64,000 nt of DNA from Marinibaculum sp040216765 (GTDB lineage Bacteria; Pseudomonadota; Alphaproteobacteria; Ferrovibrionales; Ferrovibrionaceae): the NCBI GenBank assembly GCA_040216765.1, contig JAVJON010000066.1:1-64000 (forward strand). Direction: 5' to 3'. The position numbers were made by a program, and so were the translations under genes. Positions 39,577-48,327 of the stretch are shown here, piece by piece; position 1 is the first letter of the stretch; the number at the start of each line of letters is the position of its first letter. Under the pieces are notes generated by a model. It was given only the letters and a program-made list of their open reading frames with translations, ran no database searches and was not told where the DNA came from.

Positions 39577-40329
39577 TCAGGGAAGAGAAGAATCGGAGTT
39601 AAGAAGCTTAACCCCCTTCTCTCTCAAGGTTCCGTCAGGAGCAATGTAGCGGTACAGCGTCACGGTCGATATTCCAAGTTGTCGGCAAAATTCTGCGATA
39701 TTTGCGTCGCGATCTCGCATGACGGCTTGGGCAATAATGAGGTGGCCTTTTGTCAGGACTGGCTTTCGTCCCTTCGACCGAAAGGATTCGGCCGGTCCGT
39801 ATCGCATTAACTTCCACTCGCGCAACCGGTAGCGCTCGAACTCCGCAAGGGCTGCAATGAAGTTGAAGAACTGCGGGCCGCTTCCGGCCTGTGAGGTGTC
39901 GATTGACCCGCAATTTGCTTTGAGGACTCTGAGGTCCACTTGTCTGTCCGCCAGGCACTGGACGGTCCTGACGAGATGCGCCAGATCGCGGCCAAGCCGA
40001 TCGAGACGCCAGACCACCAGCGTATCCCCCGCTTCGAGGGCATTCATGCAAGCCTCGAGTTGTGGGCGCGGGTCGCGTCGTGTCGTCGTCTGCTCTTCGA
40101 ACAGGCGACTACCTGGCACCCCCGCAGCGGTCAAAGCATAGCGTTGCAGGTCGAGCAGTTCGCTGTCGTCGGACTTGGCCGTCCTGATATAACCGGTCAA
40201 CAGGCCAGTCCCCGCTTCCCCCTCCCAGGCAGAACCGTCACGTTCCTGGTGTTCCGGAAGCGATGTCGTCGCTGTATGCAATCGTTCGCTGAATTGCAGT
40301 CCACTACCGGGGCGGGGCTCGATCGTCAC
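39577..40329 (-). CDS. Serine-recombinase (resolvase) paralogue, catalytic Ser missing
   Basis: About 250 residues. The resolvase fold is clear (DLQRYALTAAGVPGSRLFEE, GDTLVVWRLDRLGRDLAHLV, FNFIAALAEFERYRLREW) plus a C-terminal helix-turn-helix (AEFCRQLGISTVTLYRYI). In the usual GYxRVSxxDQ start, this protein reads GYIRTAKSDDS: the nucleophilic Ser is replaced by Ala (about residue 51). The RTRAGL stretch after the catalytic domain is also altered. The GTG at 40329 overlaps the TGA of the upstream permease fragment; an ATG at 40392 is possible. The 50 residues before the resolvase fold have no clear counterpart. Likely a mobile-element remnant. Confidence 0.7.
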   Translation of the reverse strand: MTIEPRPGSGLQFSERLHTATTSLPEHQERDGSAWEGEAGTGLLTGYIRTAKSDDSELLDLQRYALTAAGVPGSRLFEEQTTTRRDPRPQLEACMNALEAGDTLVVWRLDRLGRDLAHLVRTVQCLADRQVDLRVLKANCGSIDTSQAGSGPQFFNFIAALAEFERYRLREWKLMRYGPAESFRSKGRKPVLTKGHLIIAQAVMRDRDANIAEFCRQLGISTVTLYRYIAPDGTLREKGVKLLNSDSSLP

Positions 40330-40802
40330 GGCTTTCCACCCCCGTGACCCTTGGCATGCCCAAGGGATTGTCGACGGCTTTTCAGGAACCATCGTTCCGC
40401 TGTGAACACGGCCAGGATGCCAGGGGCCGACAATCCGACGGGCATGCCAAACAACCGCTGCGCATAGGTCCCGAAGCTGCGCGCGACCAGGCTTTCGTTG
40501 ATTACCATCGAGAATGCCATCAGCAATGCTCCCGCGCCGGCCGTTGTGCTACGGCCATATGCCTTCTGGAGATACATGCCGATGCCGCCCGTCGAAGGGT
40601 GGGCATAGGACAGCTTCGCGCAGGAACAGGCGCTGAAGCCGCTGATCGCGGCCGCAAGAACGAAGGCCGCCGGGAACCAGAGCCCGGCATAATCTGCGAC
40701 CTGGCCAGTCGGAGCAAAGATCCCTGCGCCGATCATCACACCGGTGCCCAGGCCGATTGCACCCGGAAACGAAAAGCTGCCCTTCTTGTAGTTTTCGGTC
40801 AT
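40326..40802 (-). pseudogene. Truncated amino acid/polyamine (APC) permease
   Basis: ATG 40802 starts MTENYKKGSFSFPGAIGLG, then GVMIGAGIFAPTGQVADYAG, GGIGMYLQKAYGRS and SMVINESLVARSFGTYAQRLFG, the first four or so spans of an APC permease. After about residue 120 the text becomes GILAVFTAERWFLKSRRQ, which looks like a distant C-terminal tail, and it ends at 158 residues against about 430 for the family. An internal deletion is likely. Confidence 0.72.
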
Positions 40803-40869
40803 TCCCCTGCCCACTCGATCTTTGAGAGTGCTGCGCACCCGCCGCTGGTCGGACACCGGACACCAGACA

Positions 40870-40901
40870 CCGAATGCCGGCGCCAAGGCACCGGCATTCG
40901 G
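40870..40901. terminator. Hairpin terminator after copB
   Basis: Perfect 11-bp inverted repeat CCGAATGCCGG/CCGGCATTCGG (40870-40880 and 40891-40901), ten-base loop, 30 bases past the copB stop. A short T-run (GTTTTCC) follows on the plus side, so it could stop transcription in both directions. Confidence 0.58.
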
Positions 40902-40930
40902 TTTTCCAGTCGCTATGGGCGCAGACGGCC

Positions 40931-41665
40931 TTAGAACAGCAGCCTGGTGCCGATAACCAGGAACAACTCGTCCACATCTGCGCCATCGGCCCGCCGGAAA
41001 CTGGCGGTATCGCCAAACGCCCTCTCGTAGTGCACCCCGACATAGGGGCTGACGGCGCGGTCGATCAGGTCGTAGCTAAGACGCAGGCCAAGTTCCGCCG
41101 TGCTGAGACCGGCACCGACCTCGGCCTCGGTATCCTCCGAGAAGGCAAAGTCGATCTCCGCGGCGGGGGTGAGAATGATGCGGTTGGTAATCAGGAGCTC
41201 GTACTCGGCATCCAGGCGGGCCGAAACGTCCCCCTTCTCGCTGAGGAACAGGTCGGCATCGATCTCGAACCATTGCGGAGCCAACCCCTGGACACCCAGC
41301 ACCCCGTAGAGCCGGTCATAGCCGCGTGGCATGTCGTAGCGGACACCTGCCTTGGCATCGAAAAATGTGGAGATCGGCGTTTGCAGCAGCAGCTGGTTCT
41401 CCAGCGTCTCAAAGGCACTGCTGTCCTTCTCGTACTCGCCCTTGCTCTGCAACCGCAGTTTCAAGTCGTCGGTCCCGGCAAGAGCGTCCCCATCCCAGGC
41501 ATAGACGTCGGAGTTCCGTCCGATCCGATACTCCAGCTGCTCCACCGTGACGCCGTAGTAAAACAGCGGTTCCTTCTCCTGTGCGATGGCAGAATGACTC
41601 GTAGCGACCAAGCCAGTGCTGCCGAGGAGTCCGGCCGCAAGTGCCCTTAAATAGCGATTTTCCAT
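40931..41665 (-). CDS. copB: Copper resistance outer-membrane protein CopB/PcoB
   Basis: Outer-membrane beta-barrel that works with CopA in periplasmic copper resistance. 244 residues: signal peptide (cleavage near SHSAIA), then a barrel with alternating strands starting FYYGVTVEQLEYRIG, and WDGDALAGTDDLKLRLQSKGE, the CopB signature. It ends in Phe, as outer-membrane barrels do. Lacks the long Met/His-rich N-terminal insert seen in many CopB. It starts three bases after the copA stop. Confidence 0.93.
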   Translation of the reverse strand: MENRYLRALAAGLLGSTGLVATSHSAIAQEKEPLFYYGVTVEQLEYRIGRNSDVYAWDGDALAGTDDLKLRLQSKGEYEKDSSAFETLENQLLLQTPISTFFDAKAGVRYDMPRGYDRLYGVLGVQGLAPQWFEIDADLFLSEKGDVSARLDAEYELLITNRIILTPAAEIDFAFSEDTEAEVGAGLSTAELGLRLSYDLIDRAVSPYVGVHYERAFGDTASFRRADGADVDELFLVIGTRLLF

Positions 41666-41668
41666 GCG

Positions 41669-43687
41669 TCAGCCCTCCGACCGCTGCGGCCCGGCGATCT
41701 GCACCGCCTTCTTTGGACCACCCTCGACAATCACCTTCCGGAACATGCCGCTGGCAGCGTGGTAGGACAGATGGCAATGGAATGCCCATTGGCCTGGAGC
41801 ATCGACTTCGGTCTCCATGTACAGGGTGGTCCCGGGAGCAACGCTGACGACGTGCTTGACCGGGTTCCATTGCCCAGCGCCAACATCCAAGATCGACCAC
41901 ATGCCATGCAGGTGCATCGGATGTGTCATCATCGTTTCATTGACGAACTTGAACCGGACGCGCTCGCCGTATTTCAGGCGGATCGGTTCTGCATCCTCAT
42001 ACTTGATGCCGTTGATGGACCAGGAATACCGCTCCATATTGCCAGTCAGACGCAGTTCGATCTCTCGCGTCGGCGCGCGCTCCGGATAGAGCGGCCGGGC
42101 GGCACGCAGATCCGCATAGGATAGTACTTTCCCGCCATTTGCCGCTGATGGCAGCAATCCGCTGCCCTTGGCGTAGAATGGATCCTGGCCGGCACGTTCT
42201 GTCGTTCCAGCAGCGCCCTGCCTCATGGCGGCGGCATCCATTTTCGAATGGTCCATGCCCGCCGCCGGAGCGGCTTCCGCCTGGCTCATGCCACCCGTGC
42301 CGTGACCCATGGCGGCGTGGTCCATGCCCTGGGCGGGTGTGGAGTCCGCCTGGCTCATGCCACCCGTGCCGTGCCCCATGGCGGCATGGTCCATGCCCTG
42401 GGCTGGTGGAGAGTCCGCCCGGCTCATGCCACCCGTGCCATGCCCCATGGCGGCGTGGTCCATGCCCTGGGCGGGTGCGGGGTCCGCCTGGCTCGTGCCA
42501 CCCGTGCCGTGACCCATGGCAGCGTGGTCCATGCCCGCCGCCGGAGCGGCTTCCGCCTGGCTCATGCCACCCGTGCCGTGACCCATGGCGGCGTGGTCCA
42601 TCCCAGCCATACTGCCGTGATCCATGCCCATATCCGACATAGTCAGGAGCGAGGCAGGCCGCAGCTCCGGGACGTCTGCCACCATGCCTGGACGGGGAGC
42701 CAGGGTGCCGCGAGCAAAGCCCGATCGACCCATGGACTCCGCGAATATTGTGTAGGCTCGATCCTCTTTCGGCTGAACGATCACGTCATAGGTTTCAGCG
42801 ACCGCAATGCGCAACTCGTCAACCGTTACGGGTTTCACATCATTGCCGTCAGCTTGCACCACCGTCATCTGCAACCCGGGGATTCGCAGATCGTAATAGG
42901 TCATCGCCGAGGAGTTGATGAAGCGCAGCCGGACTTTCTCACCAGGCTTGAAGATCCCGGTCCAGTTCTGTTCCGGCCCCTTGCCATTGATCAGGCCGGT
43001 GAAGCCCTGCAGGTCCTCGATATCGGTGGGCATCATGCGCATCTCGCCCCAGGCGGCGCGGTCCGCGAGTGTCGCGTCGAAGCCCTTCGACGCGACGTCG
43101 TCGAAGAAATCTCCCAGAGTGCGCTGCTTGCGATTGTAGTAGTCCGGCATCAGCTTCAAGTTCCGCATGATCCGGTCACCGGAGTGCGGGTGCTTGTCGG
43201 TCAGCTGGACGACATAGTCGCGATCGCTGGCAATCGCCTCACCGCTCTTCGGCGTGATGACTATTGCTCCGAAGGCGCCATCGGGCTCCTGAAAGCCGGT
43301 ATGGCTGTGGAACCAATAGGTTCCTGTCTGCCGGATCGGGAAGCGGTAGGTGAAGGTCTGTCCCGGCGCGATCCCGTCGAAGCTGATCTTCGGCACGCCA
43401 TCCATCTGGAACGGCAGGATCAAGCCGTGCCAGTGGATCGAGGTGGATTCGTCGAGATTGTTGGTGACGTTGATAACCACATCTTCGCCCTCGGCAAAGC
43501 GAAGGACCGGGCCAGGCGAGGCCCCGTTATAGCCAATCCCAGTCTTGGTGAAATCGCCGGTGTCGATGGTGACACGGTCGACGCTGAGGTCGTAGGTGCC
43601 CGCCTGCAAGGTTGCGCTCTGCGCAAGGCCGAAACCAAGCGCCATGACGGTCAACGCGAGGCTGCTGCGTCCTGGTATCCAGTTCAT
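41669..43687 (-). CDS. copA: Periplasmic multicopper oxidase CopA with Met/His repeats
   Basis: Oxidises and sequesters Cu(I) in the periplasm. 672 residues: N-terminal signal (about 1-28, no twin-arginine seen), cupredoxin domain 1 with HWHG at 85-88 and HSH at 127-129, domain 2, then five 23-residue repeats MDHAAMGHGTGG... (about 363-477), and domain 3 with HPMHLHG and HCHLSYHAASGM holding the T1/T2/T3 ligands. The repeats take the place of the Met-rich region of PcoA/CopA and probably bind several Cu ions. Order cupredoxin-copA-copB. Confidence 0.94.
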   Translation of the reverse strand: MNWIPGRSSLALTVMALGFGLAQSATLQAGTYDLSVDRVTIDTGDFTKTGIGYNGASPGPVLRFAEGEDVVINVTNNLDESTSIHWHGLILPFQMDGVPKISFDGIAPGQTFTYRFPIRQTGTYWFHSHTGFQEPDGAFGAIVITPKSGEAIASDRDYVVQLTDKHPHSGDRIMRNLKLMPDYYNRKQRTLGDFFDDVASKGFDATLADRAAWGEMRMMPTDIEDLQGFTGLINGKGPEQNWTGIFKPGEKVRLRFINSSAMTYYDLRIPGLQMTVVQADGNDVKPVTVDELRIAVAETYDVIVQPKEDRAYTIFAESMGRSGFARGTLAPRPGMVADVPELRPASLLTMSDMGMDHGSMAGMDHAAMGHGTGGMSQAEAAPAAGMDHAAMGHGTGGTSQADPAPAQGMDHAAMGHGTGGMSRADSPPAQGMDHAAMGHGTGGMSQADSTPAQGMDHAAMGHGTGGMSQAEAAPAAGMDHSKMDAAAMRQGAAGTTERAGQDPFYAKGSGLLPSAANGGKVLSYADLRAARPLYPERAPTREIELRLTGNMERYSWSINGIKYEDAEPIRLKYGERVRFKFVNETMMTHPMHLHGMWSILDVGAGQWNPVKHVVSVAPGTTLYMETEVDAPGQWAFHCHLSYHAASGMFRKVIVEGGPKKAVQIAGPQRSEG
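42257..42601 (-). repeat. Five 69-bp in-frame repeats in copA
   Basis: 345 bases equal five units of 69 bp (23 codons) with very few differences. Each unit encodes MDHAAMGHGTGG, then (M/T)S(Q/R)A plus a variable 7-residue spacer (such as DSTPAQG or EAAPAAG). Suited to slippage; copy number is likely to differ between strains. Confidence 0.92.
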
Positions 43688-43814
43688 ATCCTGCTCCTGT
43701 CACGCCCCAAACTCCGGGCAAGCCGGAGGTGGGCGCCGATCGATGCACTGCCGGAGGGCAGGTTCCCGGTGTCGCAGCTGAACGCCACGACACCGGGACC
43801 TGCGATGCCCTGTG

Positions 43815-44393
43815 CTATCGGATGTCGATGACGCCCTTCATTCCTGCCTCGTAGTGGCCGGGGACGTTGCAGGCGATTTCCACGGTGCCGGCGCTCGGAA
43901 AGGTCCAAACGACCTCGCCGCTCTGGCCCGGCTCCAACAGAACGCTGTTCGGATCCGAGTGACTCATCCCGTGGCCGCCCTTCATCTTGTCATGATTGAT
44001 ACGGTCGGCTTCGAGAACGCCATCGTTCACCATCGCCATCATCTCCTTCTGATGGGCGGCATGCATTGCGGGGGTGCCGATATTGAACTCGTGCACCAAT
44101 GTACCCTTGTTGGTGACAACGAAACGCACGGTCTCGCCGGCTTTCACATCCACCGCCGCAGGATCGTAGGAATTGTCGACGAGCACGATATCGACAGTCC
44201 TGTCCGCCTTGCTTGCCGCGGCAGCCTGCCCCATCAGACCGGTCGAGCCGGCTTGATGGGCATCACCATCATGGGAACCCGCGGCTTGCACTGGCGATCC
44301 GAAGGCAACGCCAAGTGTCAGGAGCGCCGCTGCCGCAGCGCCCCAGACCTGCTTGGTAATAGAACTACGAACTCGATTGATCTTGGATTCCAT
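43815..44393 (-). CDS. Periplasmic blue-copper (cupredoxin) protein
   Basis: 192 residues with signal peptide (cleavage near VQA before AGSHD) and a Met/His/Asp-rich stretch, then a plastocyanin/azurin-like domain. The Type 1 ligand set is visible: His101 in LVHEFNIG, and Cys175, His180, Met185 in CNVPGHYEAGM. A His/Met loop (MHAAHQKEMMAM) between the strands may also bind copper. First gene of the cupredoxin-copA-copB operon, 127 bases before copA. Likely a copper carrier or electron donor to CopA. Confidence 0.9.
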   Translation of the reverse strand: MESKINRVRSSITKQVWGAAAAALLTLGVAFGSPVQAAGSHDGDAHQAGSTGLMGQAAAASKADRTVDIVLVDNSYDPAAVDVKAGETVRFVVTNKGTLVHEFNIGTPAMHAAHQKEMMAMVNDGVLEADRINHDKMKGGHGMSHSDPNSVLLEPGQSGEVVWTFPSAGTVEIACNVPGHYEAGMKGVIDIR

Positions 44394-44415
44394 TTAATTC
44401 GTCCATCTCTCTCGC

Positions 44416-44445
44416 ATAGCACCCTTCATGGGAAGTCGCCGGCAA
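44416..44445 (-). promoter_or_regulatory. Candidate copper-operon promoter with inverted repeat
   Basis: On the minus strand TTGCCG and TGCTAT are 18 bases apart, 23 bases upstream of the cupredoxin ATG. The -35 lies in a perfect inverted repeat CGGCAA-N6-TTGCCG (44440-44457). A second palindrome GTGAC-ttc-GTCAC sits at 44493-44505. Either could be a regulator-binding site; no copper two-component regulator is coded nearby. The rest of 44446-44643 holds no gene. Confidence 0.4.
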
Positions 44446-44643
44446 GTGAGATTGCCGAGACATCCGAATGTGTGGGGACCTGCTTTGAAGCCGTGACTTC
44501 GTCACATGACGGACCTACCGCAAGCGATCAGGCTCGCATGATGCGGTAGTCAAGTCATGGAGAAGTCGGGATTTGTTGCGCCCGTAAGAGCAACAATGGG
44601 ACCGGTCCTCGTCGGCGTTTCGCGGACTCAGACTTGTGCAGGT

Positions 44644-45048
44644 TCAGGCGCTGACTCGAGGAGGGCGAAAGAGGCCATCGGAACCGCTCGGCGGCGGAGC
44701 GTCGCCTGGCCACCACGACCAATCGCGAAATGCAGTCCGGTGCTCACCAATCAAAGCACCAGGCAAAAGACCCGACAGGCAGCCAATGGCGCAGCACGAC
44801 GCCGCATCATGGTCAACTTCGTGGTCATGCTGGCCGGAGTCATGATCGCCCATGGACTGATCGTGCAGGTGGTACCCACCAGCAGCCGAAAATGGCACCA
44901 GATCGCACACTGCAGCTTGTGTCGGCACGTCCGGTCCAAATACGACCGGACCGGCAGCCTCGGCGGACGTCGACCAATACCCGATCAACAGCGCGAAAGC
45001 CGCGACAGCGAGGAAGAACTTCAACAAATGTGCAGGTACCGTCGCCAC
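44644..45048 (-). CDS. Small secreted Cys/His-rich protein (paralogue of the 62.0-kb gene)
   Basis: About 134 residues from a GTG at 45048 (start uncertain, weak ribosome site). A hydrophobic signal segment (LLKFFLAVAAFALLIGYW) is followed by a His/Asp-rich stretch (HDQSMGDHDSGQHDHEVDHD), the motif SCCAIGCLSGLLP, and a C-terminus RDWSWWPGDAP ending LFRPPRVSA. The same motif order occurs in the frameshifted gene at 62036-62478. Exported proteins of this shape occur beside metal-resistance genes; metal binding by the His/Cys part is inferred. Confidence 0.6.
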   Translation of the reverse strand: MATVPAHLLKFFLAVAAFALLIGYWSTSAEAAGPVVFGPDVPTQAAVCDLVPFSAAGGYHLHDQSMGDHDSGQHDHEVDHDAASCCAIGCLSGLLPGALIGEHRTAFRDWSWWPGDAPPPSGSDGLFRPPRVSA

Positions 45049-45325
45049 GACCAGTTCAGCTTTGTAGGTGACGAAGGCGTCCAATCTATCGGGCCGAGCA
45101 AGCCGAAGCAAGGCGTCGATAAGGGGGTTCACGCGGCTTTGAAGGGTTGTCGCCGAAGGCAGATCCAATCTACATCTCGACGGCAGCCTCTTCCGAACTC
45201 TTGCAACGTCGCTACCAAGTGGGCGCGGTTCAGGGTGGGCACTGCAGCCCGATCGAATGGATACAGCCGATCTTGCCGATCCTTCGACATGGTGATAATG
45301 TATATAATACACAGATTCATCTTTA

Positions 45326-45706
45326 GTGAATATCGTGCGCTATCAAATCTACATTTTGATTTGTATTGGTATCCTGGTCATCTTGGCACGGAGTGTCCCG
45401 GGCGTTTCCGTGGTCACTGCTACGGTTCTGCACAAGCGCCCCTTTGCTACTTCCGTAGAGACGTCGACCTTCGCGTTTGTGCATTGTCGAAACGACGAAT
45501 CCCCTCGACACGGGCATGAGCAGCCCTCCGACAATGGGGAAGGGCTGGCATTCTCCTGTGCTACGCCGCCATCTGTCGGGCTAACTACCGACCACCTGCA
45601 GGCATTCGTCATAGCCAGATCCGAGCGGCTGCGCCCTGACGTTACCAGAGATCCTGCCGGACCGGACTTTGCTCCCCCGCGACGTCCTCCACGCACCTTC
45701 TGCTGA
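45326..45706 (+). CDS. Possible small exported protein, unknown
   Basis: 126 residues; an N-terminal hydrophobic helix (YILICIGILVILA) could be a signal or anchor. The C-terminus reads FAPPRRPPRTFC, similar to the Pro/Arg endings of the Cys-rich secreted proteins in this region. Cysteines and a short HGHEQP stretch are scattered. Composition is less GC-rich than the surroundings. No domain recognised; the start has no strong ribosome site. Confidence 0.35.
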   Translation: MNIVRYQIYILICIGILVILARSVPGVSVVTATVLHKRPFATSVETSTFAFVHCRNDESPRHGHEQPSDNGEGLAFSCATPPSVGLTTDHLQAFVIARSERLRPDVTRDPAGPDFAPPRRPPRTFC

Positions 45707-46038
45707 AAGTTTCACGTCGGCGCCGTACGCAGCGCCGACGCCGGATACAGCAGGGTCGAGATCTGCGCCCACATTGCTGCATCCGATTCCCGTCTGTAGG
45801 CCGCGCTGTCTGCCCCGGAATTCACCTGGGTGCCGGCGCTGCAACATCGGACGATGCCATTCAGTGCCGCCAAAGCAAGGCCCGTCCCACGTGGGTAGCA
45901 AGCTCCGCTGAACATTCTACCGGTCGGAGCTTTCCTATGCCGCTTCGGATGCGGTCCTGCCGCCCTGTCGGCCGATCGACCAATACATGGTTTGGGATCG
46001 TTCGGAGGTGGCGCCACATCGAACAGGAATCCACGAAA

Positions 46039-46380
46039 ATGAAGATGCCGTTCTACGCCCACGCGACGATGCGAAGCGCTCGTCTGTCAGGATTGGGATT
46101 GGCTGCTGGACTTGTCTTTCTTCTGGCTGTTCCCGCCGCCGGATTGGCACAGTCGAGGGACCCGCACTGTTTCACCCAGATGCGGAACAGAATGCCCGTC
46201 GGACTGTTGCGACAGCAGCTGGATCAACAGGGCTGGCAAGTCCAGTCGATACGGCTCAAATATGGCTGCTACGTTGTCCAGGCTCTGGATGCCAACGGTG
46301 AACAGGTCAGGGCCTATTTCGAGCCCCGCTTCCTGTGGCGCCGCGAAGTCGATGATGAGAAACAGACAGACAACGATTGA
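46039..46380 (+). CDS. Small secreted PepSY-like protein
   Basis: 113 residues from ATG 46039. Signal peptide (hydrophobic about 16-32, cleavage near AAGLA), one Cys pair (HCF and YGCY), and a body LRQQLDQQGWQVQSIRLKYGCYVVQALDANGEQ with the strand-helix pattern of PepSY-type domains that bind and inhibit or sense periplasmic partners. Stands alone on the plus strand between the copper operon and the IS66 remnant; such proteins often lie beside copper or redox-sensing genes. Confidence 0.68.
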   Translation: MKMPFYAHATMRSARLSGLGLAAGLVFLLAVPAAGLAQSRDPHCFTQMRNRMPVGLLRQQLDQQGWQVQSIRLKYGCYVVQALDANGEQVRAYFEPRFLWRREVDDEKQTDND

Positions 46381-46660
46381 GAGTTATAGAGTGCGTACCT
46401 AGGTAATGCAGTCGGGGCGGTTTCGCATTTTTTTTCGAAACCGCTCCGACGAATACCGCATTTCAGTCGATCCGGATCACTTTGATTGGGGTGCCGGGTC
46501 GTTCGGACAGAGTTCGACATCGGATATTTGGACCGCCTGCAGGTTCCGAGGCGCGATCATCGCTTTTGCGCCTGTCATGCCGACCTCGCCAAGCGCGCCT
46601 GGCAAAAGATCGTTCTCCATCGTCAGCTGTCCGACCTTGGCGCCTTCGGCGGCTTTGTTC

Positions 46661-47290
46661 CGCTATTCCCATGACCGCAAGGGCAAGCATCCCCGCGCAC
46701 ATCTGGCCGGCTATGCTGGGATCCAGCAGGCAGATGCCTATGCCGGCTTCAACGAGCCCTCCAAACCGGAGCGGGCGCCGGGGCCGGTCCGGGAAGCCTG
46801 CTGCTGGGCGCATGCGCGGCAAAAATTCTTCAAACTGGCCGATATCAACCGCAAGGCAAAGGGTGGCAGGCCCGCTTCACCGCTGGCACTGGAGACAGTG
46901 CAGCGGTTCAATACCCTGTTCGACATCGAACGTGCCATCAACGGCCAAACGGCCGGGGAACGGCCCAAGCCGCGCCAGGAGCAAGCGGCACCTCTGGTTG
47001 CCGAACTGCAGGCCTGGACGGGGGCCATCGCGGCCGGATGTCCCGTCACAGCAAGGCCGCAATGGCGATGGACTACATGCTGACCCGCTGGGCGGGGCTC
47101 AGCCGGATTCTCGAACACGGCCGGATCTGCCTGACCAACAATGTCGCCGAACGCGCATTGCGCGGCATCGCACCGGGTCGGAAGGCCCGGCTGTTCGCCG
47201 GCTCCGATCGCGGTGGCAAACGGGCCGCCTCCATGCACATCCTGATCGGCACAGCCAAGCTCAATGGTGTTGATCCACAAACCCGCCCAC
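46661..47290 (+). pseudogene. IS66-family transposase remnant
   Basis: Frame 1 reads RYSHDRKGKHPRAHLAGYAG, QADAYAGFNE, CWAHARQKFF and LFDIERAING; a frameshift near 47035 leads to a second frame MSRHSKAAMAMDYML, GRICLTNNVAERALRGIA and LFAGSDRGGKRAASMH. These are the catalytic and C-terminal parts of IS66 TnpC, including the ERALR Glu motif. The first half of TnpC is missing, and the text after GVDPQ is unrelated. No TnpA/TnpB genes or clear end repeats were seen. Confidence 0.85.
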
Positions 47291-47451
47291 GCCGTGGCCG
47301 CCTGATCACCTACAGGACGGCGGTACTCACCGGAGGGTTCCGACTAAGCCAGGTGCACCATCGCAACCTGGCAAAAGCGCTCGAAGAGCGTTGGCCCAGC
47401 CCCGACTGACCGGGCACAGAACGCCCCTCGCTTTCCCTGTCCGATTCCCAA

Positions 47452-48327
47452 TTATCCACGGCAACCATAGAAACCGCGATAGCCGACTCGAAGACCGGCG
47501 TCCAGTTCCAGCAGCAGATCGACTTCCTGCCGACCCGCCATCGGGTCCAACGCCGCTTCACCCAAAGGCGGAGAAATACGCATTGCGATACCAATCGCCG
47601 CCAGTGTCAGTCCGTTCGCCGATCCAGCGGCATTGCCTGCATCGACTCGAACCAGGTCACCGCTGAGCTTGACCAGTCCCGCTCCGTTTTCGCCGACGGC
47701 AAGAACCGGGGGGCTGTCCTCCGTATAGGTGAAGAAGCAGGCGGCGCCGTCGGGGAAGAGCCTGGCGACTTCGTCCGGCGTCATGAATTCCGGATCGAGA
47801 ACTGCGACCTCGGCACTCGACAGCGCATCGGCCAGGGTTCCGACCTCTTTGGGCTCGCTTGCCCCGGATTCCGCGCCGTCGCCCGAGTCATCGATGCTGT
47901 CGATCAGATACCGCATCTCGGCGATTTCCTTGTCCTGCGCGAAGATGATTTCGTCAGCCAGCTTGCGCACCCGGGGGTCGGAAATATTCGCTCGGCTAGA
48001 CGTCATGATGGCAATCGAATGATGCGGGATCATTGCACGCATGAAACTCGTGTCACCAACGGTGACCTGGCTGCGGACCAGCCACAAGGATACACCGAAA
48101 GCCAGAAGGGCACCGGCAAAGATGGCGGCATTGAGCGTCTTGTTCGAATACATTGAGAGCATGAACCCGAGCATGATCACCGCCATCGTCGCGCCCATGA
48201 CCAAAGCCATGTAAAGACGGGTTTCCGAGAAAAAAACATGGGTCCACAAATATGTATTGAGGTACATCAATCCGAACATGACCACAGTGGACGTGAATAT
48301 CATCGCGGCAAACCGGCCGTAAGCCAT
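47452..48327 (-). CDS. DUF305 membrane protein with C-terminal DUF6692-like domain
   Basis: About 291 residues from ATG 48327, which has GGGAG seven bases upstream; a GTG at 48369 or ATG at 48396 would add a short His/Glu stretch seen in relatives. Three membrane helices (first 90 residues) precede the DUF305 core with the conserved MIPHHSIAIM and a helix around EIIFAQDKEIAEMRYLI. The last 110 residues (FMTPDEVARLFPDGAACFFTY to GYRGFYGC) look like a separate DUF6692-type periplasmic domain. DUF305 proteins bind metals through the His pair and are common beside copper genes. Confidence 0.78.
   Translation of the reverse strand: MAYGRFAAMIFTSTVVMFGLMYLNTYLWTHVFFSETRLYMALVMGATMAVIMLGFMLSMYSNKTLNAAIFAGALLAFGVSLWLVRSQVTVGDTSFMRAMIPHHSIAIMTSSRANISDPRVRKLADEIIFAQDKEIAEMRYLIDSIDDSGDGAESGASEPKEVGTLADALSSAEVAVLDPEFMTPDEVARLFPDGAACFFTYTEDSPPVLAVGENGAGLVKLSGDLVRVDAGNAAGSANGLTLAAIGIAMRISPPLGEAALDPMAGRQEVDLLLELDAGLRVGYRGFYGCRG

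Noticed and set aside
42257..42601. CRISPR-like array
   Set aside because: The units are contiguous, in-frame coding repeats without unique spacers.
42248..43831. Repetitive plus-strand frame in copA
   Set aside because: Antisense image of the Met/His repeats.
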